A stretch of DNA of 44,986 bases from an uncultured Eisenbergiella sp. (GTDB lineage: Bacteria; Bacillota; Clostridia; Lachnospirales; Lachnospiraceae). The DNA lies in NCBI GenBank assembly GCA_947630215.1, contig CANRGX010000017.1:1-44986 (forward strand). Direction: 5' to 3'. The translations under genes and the position numbers were made by a program. The notes below the pieces were generated by a model. It saw only the letters and a list, made by a program, of their open reading frames with translations, searched no databases and was not told the DNA's origin. The first letter of the stretch is position 1, and each line of letters opens with the position of its first letter. This document shows, piece after piece, positions 43,081 through 44,986 of the stretch.

Positions 43081-43944
43081 TTATGTATTATCATCCTGCT
43101 CCGGTAGTTTTCCAGACTGAGCCGCCAGTTTTTTCTCTTGAGATTTCACGCGCCGCTCCAATTTCTTGATATCTTCCGATGGAGGAAGTTCCTCCGGCTT
43201 TATGCCTCGCTGACCAAGCAGTTCACGAACAGAACGGTTGTTTTGCACATGTTCACCAGTAATCGCCTGTTCTCCCTGTAGGTCCTTTTCTTCTACATTG
43301 AAATTGGTAATTTCTGTTGCTAAGTTCTTTGCCGCAATCGTTACTGTAGGTAAAAAATCCGCAAGAGGGCGAGTATCTTTCACACCCAATCGTTCCTTCA
43401 TTTCCTGGGTAGTATGTCCTCCGAACAATGCCTGATCACCTTTAGAGCGGATTCGACCAAAACCCTCGTCATCAACTCCACGCTCATATATATTTTGAGA
43501 AAGGCGCTTCTCGGATTCCCGTAATCTTCCACGGGCCTCAGTACGTTCTATCAAAGAAATACGTTCTTCTATCAGTTCTTGTTTTCTGGTCTGTACGGCA
43601 AAATAGCTTTGTGCAAATGCAATTTCTTCCTTTTTGGGATCACCATTCTGAGCGACGAGATAGCAGGCATATCGCGTCAGCATATAATCTTTGACGGGTC
43701 TTTGCGCTCCGCTGCCCAGAGGAACCATTTTCGTGACCTCACGAAAATGGTCGGATACCTCAATCCCACTTGTTTCACAGGACTCAATCGCACGTGAAAT
43801 TGCCTTATCAAAATTTTCCCAACGTTCATAGCCAAGCAGTGGCATCAGCTCCCGAGCATACCAAAATTCAATATCAGAGGATGCTTCGCTATGAATAACA
43901 AGGTCAAACTGCTGTTTGATCAAGCCAACTCTTTTTTTATCCAT
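43081..43944 (-). CDS. dinD: DNA damage-inducible protein D (DinD)
   Basis: The protein has 287 residues. The N-terminal BRO-N-like domain has FWYARELMPLLGYERWENFD, followed by the family motifs HFREVTKMVPLGSGAQRPV, YMLTRYACYLVAQNGDPKK and FAQSYFAVQTRKQELIEE; the C-terminal part has QALFGGHTTQEMKERLGV and a basic, coiled tail. In E. coli DinD is SOS-induced and inhibits RecA strand exchange. GGAGG lies seven bases before the ATG at 43944. I did not find a GAAC-N4-GTTC LexA box upstream, only GTTCAGAAC (44015-44023). The gene is AT-richer than its neighbours, suggesting transfer. Confidence 0.9.
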   Translation of the reverse strand: MDKKRVGLIKQQFDLVIHSEASSDIEFWYARELMPLLGYERWENFDKAISRAIESCETSGIEVSDHFREVTKMVPLGSGAQRPVKDYMLTRYACYLVAQNGDPKKEEIAFAQSYFAVQTRKQELIEERISLIERTEARGRLRESEKRLSQNIYERGVDDEGFGRIRSKGDQALFGGHTTQEMKERLGVKDTRPLADFLPTVTIAAKNLATEITNFNVEEKDLQGEQAITGEHVQNNRSVRELLGQRGIKPEELPPSEDIKKLERRVKSQEKKLAAQSGKLPEQDDNT

Positions 43945-44027
43945 TAAAATTCCTCCGTTTTATCCGGCACAAATTCCAGAATATCATATCAGTGTGATTT
44001 TTCATGTTTTTTTCGTTCAGAACATCG

Positions 44028-44086
44028 GTTTTCCTTCAGTTGATGCTGGGGAAGTGAAACAACATCAACTCTCAAAAAAGGAAAAC
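44028..44086. repeat. Nested inverted repeat upstream of dinD
   Basis: GTTTTCCTT (44028-44036) pairs with AAGGAAAAC (44078-44086), and AGTTGATG (44038-44045) with CATCAACT (44063-44070). Together 17 base pairs flank a central 17-base loop. It lies between dinD and the acyltransferase remnant, transcribed away from each other. Confidence 0.5.
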
Positions 44087-44089
44087 TCA

Positions 44090-44598
44090 AAGCCTGCGGC
44101 CCCGGTCACACTCACTGCTTCTCTCTGCACTGATTTTTGGGGCGGCGCAAATCTTAAATATGCCTGTTTTGACAATGTACCGTTTTGGTATTTACCTTGT
44201 TTCATTTTTGATTGGGTATTACATTTTGTCCCGCGATGAAGCACAAACAATACTGGAAAAAAATCGGATTCTGATGGTGTGCCTGACCGCTGTGGGCGCT
44301 GTTCTGTATGAAATACGGCGGCAGCAACTATACTTCACCTTCCTGCCTGCAAAGTGTCCTGACAAATCTTTATCTCCGGATTGTCGTACTTGCCATACTT
44401 AGTGCGGGAAGCGGTATTTTAACCACGAAACAGCCTTTAGCCGGTATATGACAAAATCAAGTTGCGGAATCTACATTTTGCATTATCCCGTTTTGCTGGT
44501 CATTTGCTGCACCCTGCAAACCCAATTCCACCTTTCTGCCATATGCAGTTTATGTGGCTGCGTTTGTTCTTATGGTGGCAACGACTTTTGCAAGATAA
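44090..44598 (+). pseudogene. Remnant of a membrane-bound acyltransferase (acyltransferase-3 family), frameshifted
   Basis: Four hydrophobic stretches read in two frames in turn and join to one protein: LSALIFGAAQILNMPVLTMY, with RFGIYLVSFLIGYYILSRDEA (44110-44310); then SPSCLQSVLTNLYLRIVVLA one frame on; then SRYMTKSSCGIYILHYPVLL back in the first frame (about 44440-44545); then LPYAVYVAAFVLMVATTFAR up to TAA at 44596-44598. The G-I-Y-I-L-H-Y-P motif and order are those of the C-terminal half of OafA-like acyltransferases. At least three frameshifts and the lack of the N-terminal half with its catalytic His show that it is a pseudogene. The local AT-richness suggests imported DNA. Confidence 0.7.
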
Positions 44599-44644
44599 AA
44601 GAAAGTGCGAAGGAAATGGCCTCCAGGCAGGAAGGATGAACGGA

Positions 44645-44986
44645 TTATTCCGGTTCCGTCTCCCCATCCGCCACAATCATATTGGGCCAGCGCGCTTCCA
44701 TATAGGCGTCGTCGTACTGCGCGTCCAGAAACGCTTCCACGGTGCCGTCCGCTTCCGGCCTTTCCGCCCGGGTGCGGTAACGCAGCATGGCAGCCGAAGT
44801 GAGCAGGCCGTTGCAGACCATCACCAGGACGACGGCCCAGGTGAGAATCTTTCCGGTCAGGGGCGGGATTTTTTCAATAAAACCGCACAGCGGCGGATAC
44901 AGGATTTTCACCCATACCACCGCCAGCAGGCCCCAGAAAAAGCAGAACAGCACGTTGGTGCGCCCGCCGATGTTCAACGGCATATC
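44645..44986 (-). CDS. Putative ABC transporter permease of the CmpB family, C-terminal part (cut by window edge)
   Basis: The frame is open to the window end and ends at 44645, giving 113 residues. The start PLNIGGRTNVLFCFFWGLLAV, followed by WVKILYPPL and a membrane helix LTWAVVLVMVCNGLLTSAAML, matches the last part of the conserved membrane family annotated as putative ABC-transporter type IV (CmpB). Function is unknown. The N-terminal helices lie beyond the right edge. Confidence 0.65.
   Translation of the reverse strand, partial: DMPLNIGGRTNVLFCFFWGLLAVVWVKILYPPLCGFIEKIPPLTGKILTWAVVLVMVCNGLLTSAAMLRYRTRAERPEADGTVEAFLDAQYDDAYMEARWPNMIVADGETEPE

Noticed and set aside
42917-43120. A small hydrophobic open frame (67 codons) behind the sugar kinase
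   Set aside because: It has no ribosome binding site, runs through inverted repeats and into the 3' end of dinD, and the hydrophobic stretch is short.

Overview
The window looks like chromosomal DNA of a Gram-positive anaerobe of the Clostridia, most likely Lachnospiraceae. The reasons are the gene order of the S10-spc-alpha ribosomal protein cluster followed by an ECF transporter module, truA and rplM-rpsI; the enlarged L17; the zinc-type S14 and L36; strong AGGAGG-like ribosome binding sites; GC-rich coding sequence; and an oxygen-independent class III ribonucleotide reductase. The family placement is inferred from gene content and protein style, not from a database search.

Left edge (1-1450, mixed strands): the C-terminal end of a GNAT acetyltransferase, a Nudix hydrolase, then a scar where the 5' part of one gene (+ strand) and the 5' part of a phage-type BRO-N antirepressor gene (- strand) meet tail to tail at about 893-905. 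Two hairpin terminators and short repeats separate this scar from the ribosomal genes.

Core (1496-23177, all - strand, so read right to left): a promoter at 23149-23177 starts the S10 operon (rpsJ, rplC, rplD, rplW, rplB, rpsS, rplV, rpsC, rplP, rpmC, rpsQ), which continues into the spc group (rplN, rplX, rplE, rpsN, rpsH, rplF, rplR, rpsE, rpmD, rplO, secY), adk, map, a KOW-domain protein and infA. A second promoter (9850-9878) starts rpmJ, rpsM, rpsK, rpsD, rpoA and rplQ. Next come ecfA1-ecfA2-ecfT (energy-coupling module for vitamin uptake) and truA, and then rplM-rpsI with their own promoter overlapping the truA stop codon. Six spacers of 110-370 nt inside these normally compact operons contain strong inverted or direct repeats and are the best places to look for undescribed cis-acting RNA.

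Middle (23197-33079): nagA with a large polytopic membrane protein; a divergent methyltransferase; a DUF2752 membrane protein with a Crp/Fnr-type regulator; and nrdD-nrdG plus a DUF362 protein. The regulator and nrdD diverge from an intergenic region with overlapping promoters, a palindromic operator and an NrdR-box-like sequence.

Right part (33086-41496, - strand): an operon of a MATE exporter and two ABC exporter half-transporters whose degenerate ATP sites are complementary, a TetR regulator with a GPH-type sugar symporter, and a conserved-TM-helix (mechanosensitive-channel-like) protein. Divergent from the last is a PfkB sugar kinase (+) whose promoter sits inside a long inverted repeat. 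The end of the window (about 42790-44640) is visibly AT-richer and holds dinD and a frameshifted acyltransferase remnant, consistent with acquired DNA, before a partial CmpB-type membrane protein at the right edge.

No rRNA, tRNA, CRISPR array or intact transposase was found.
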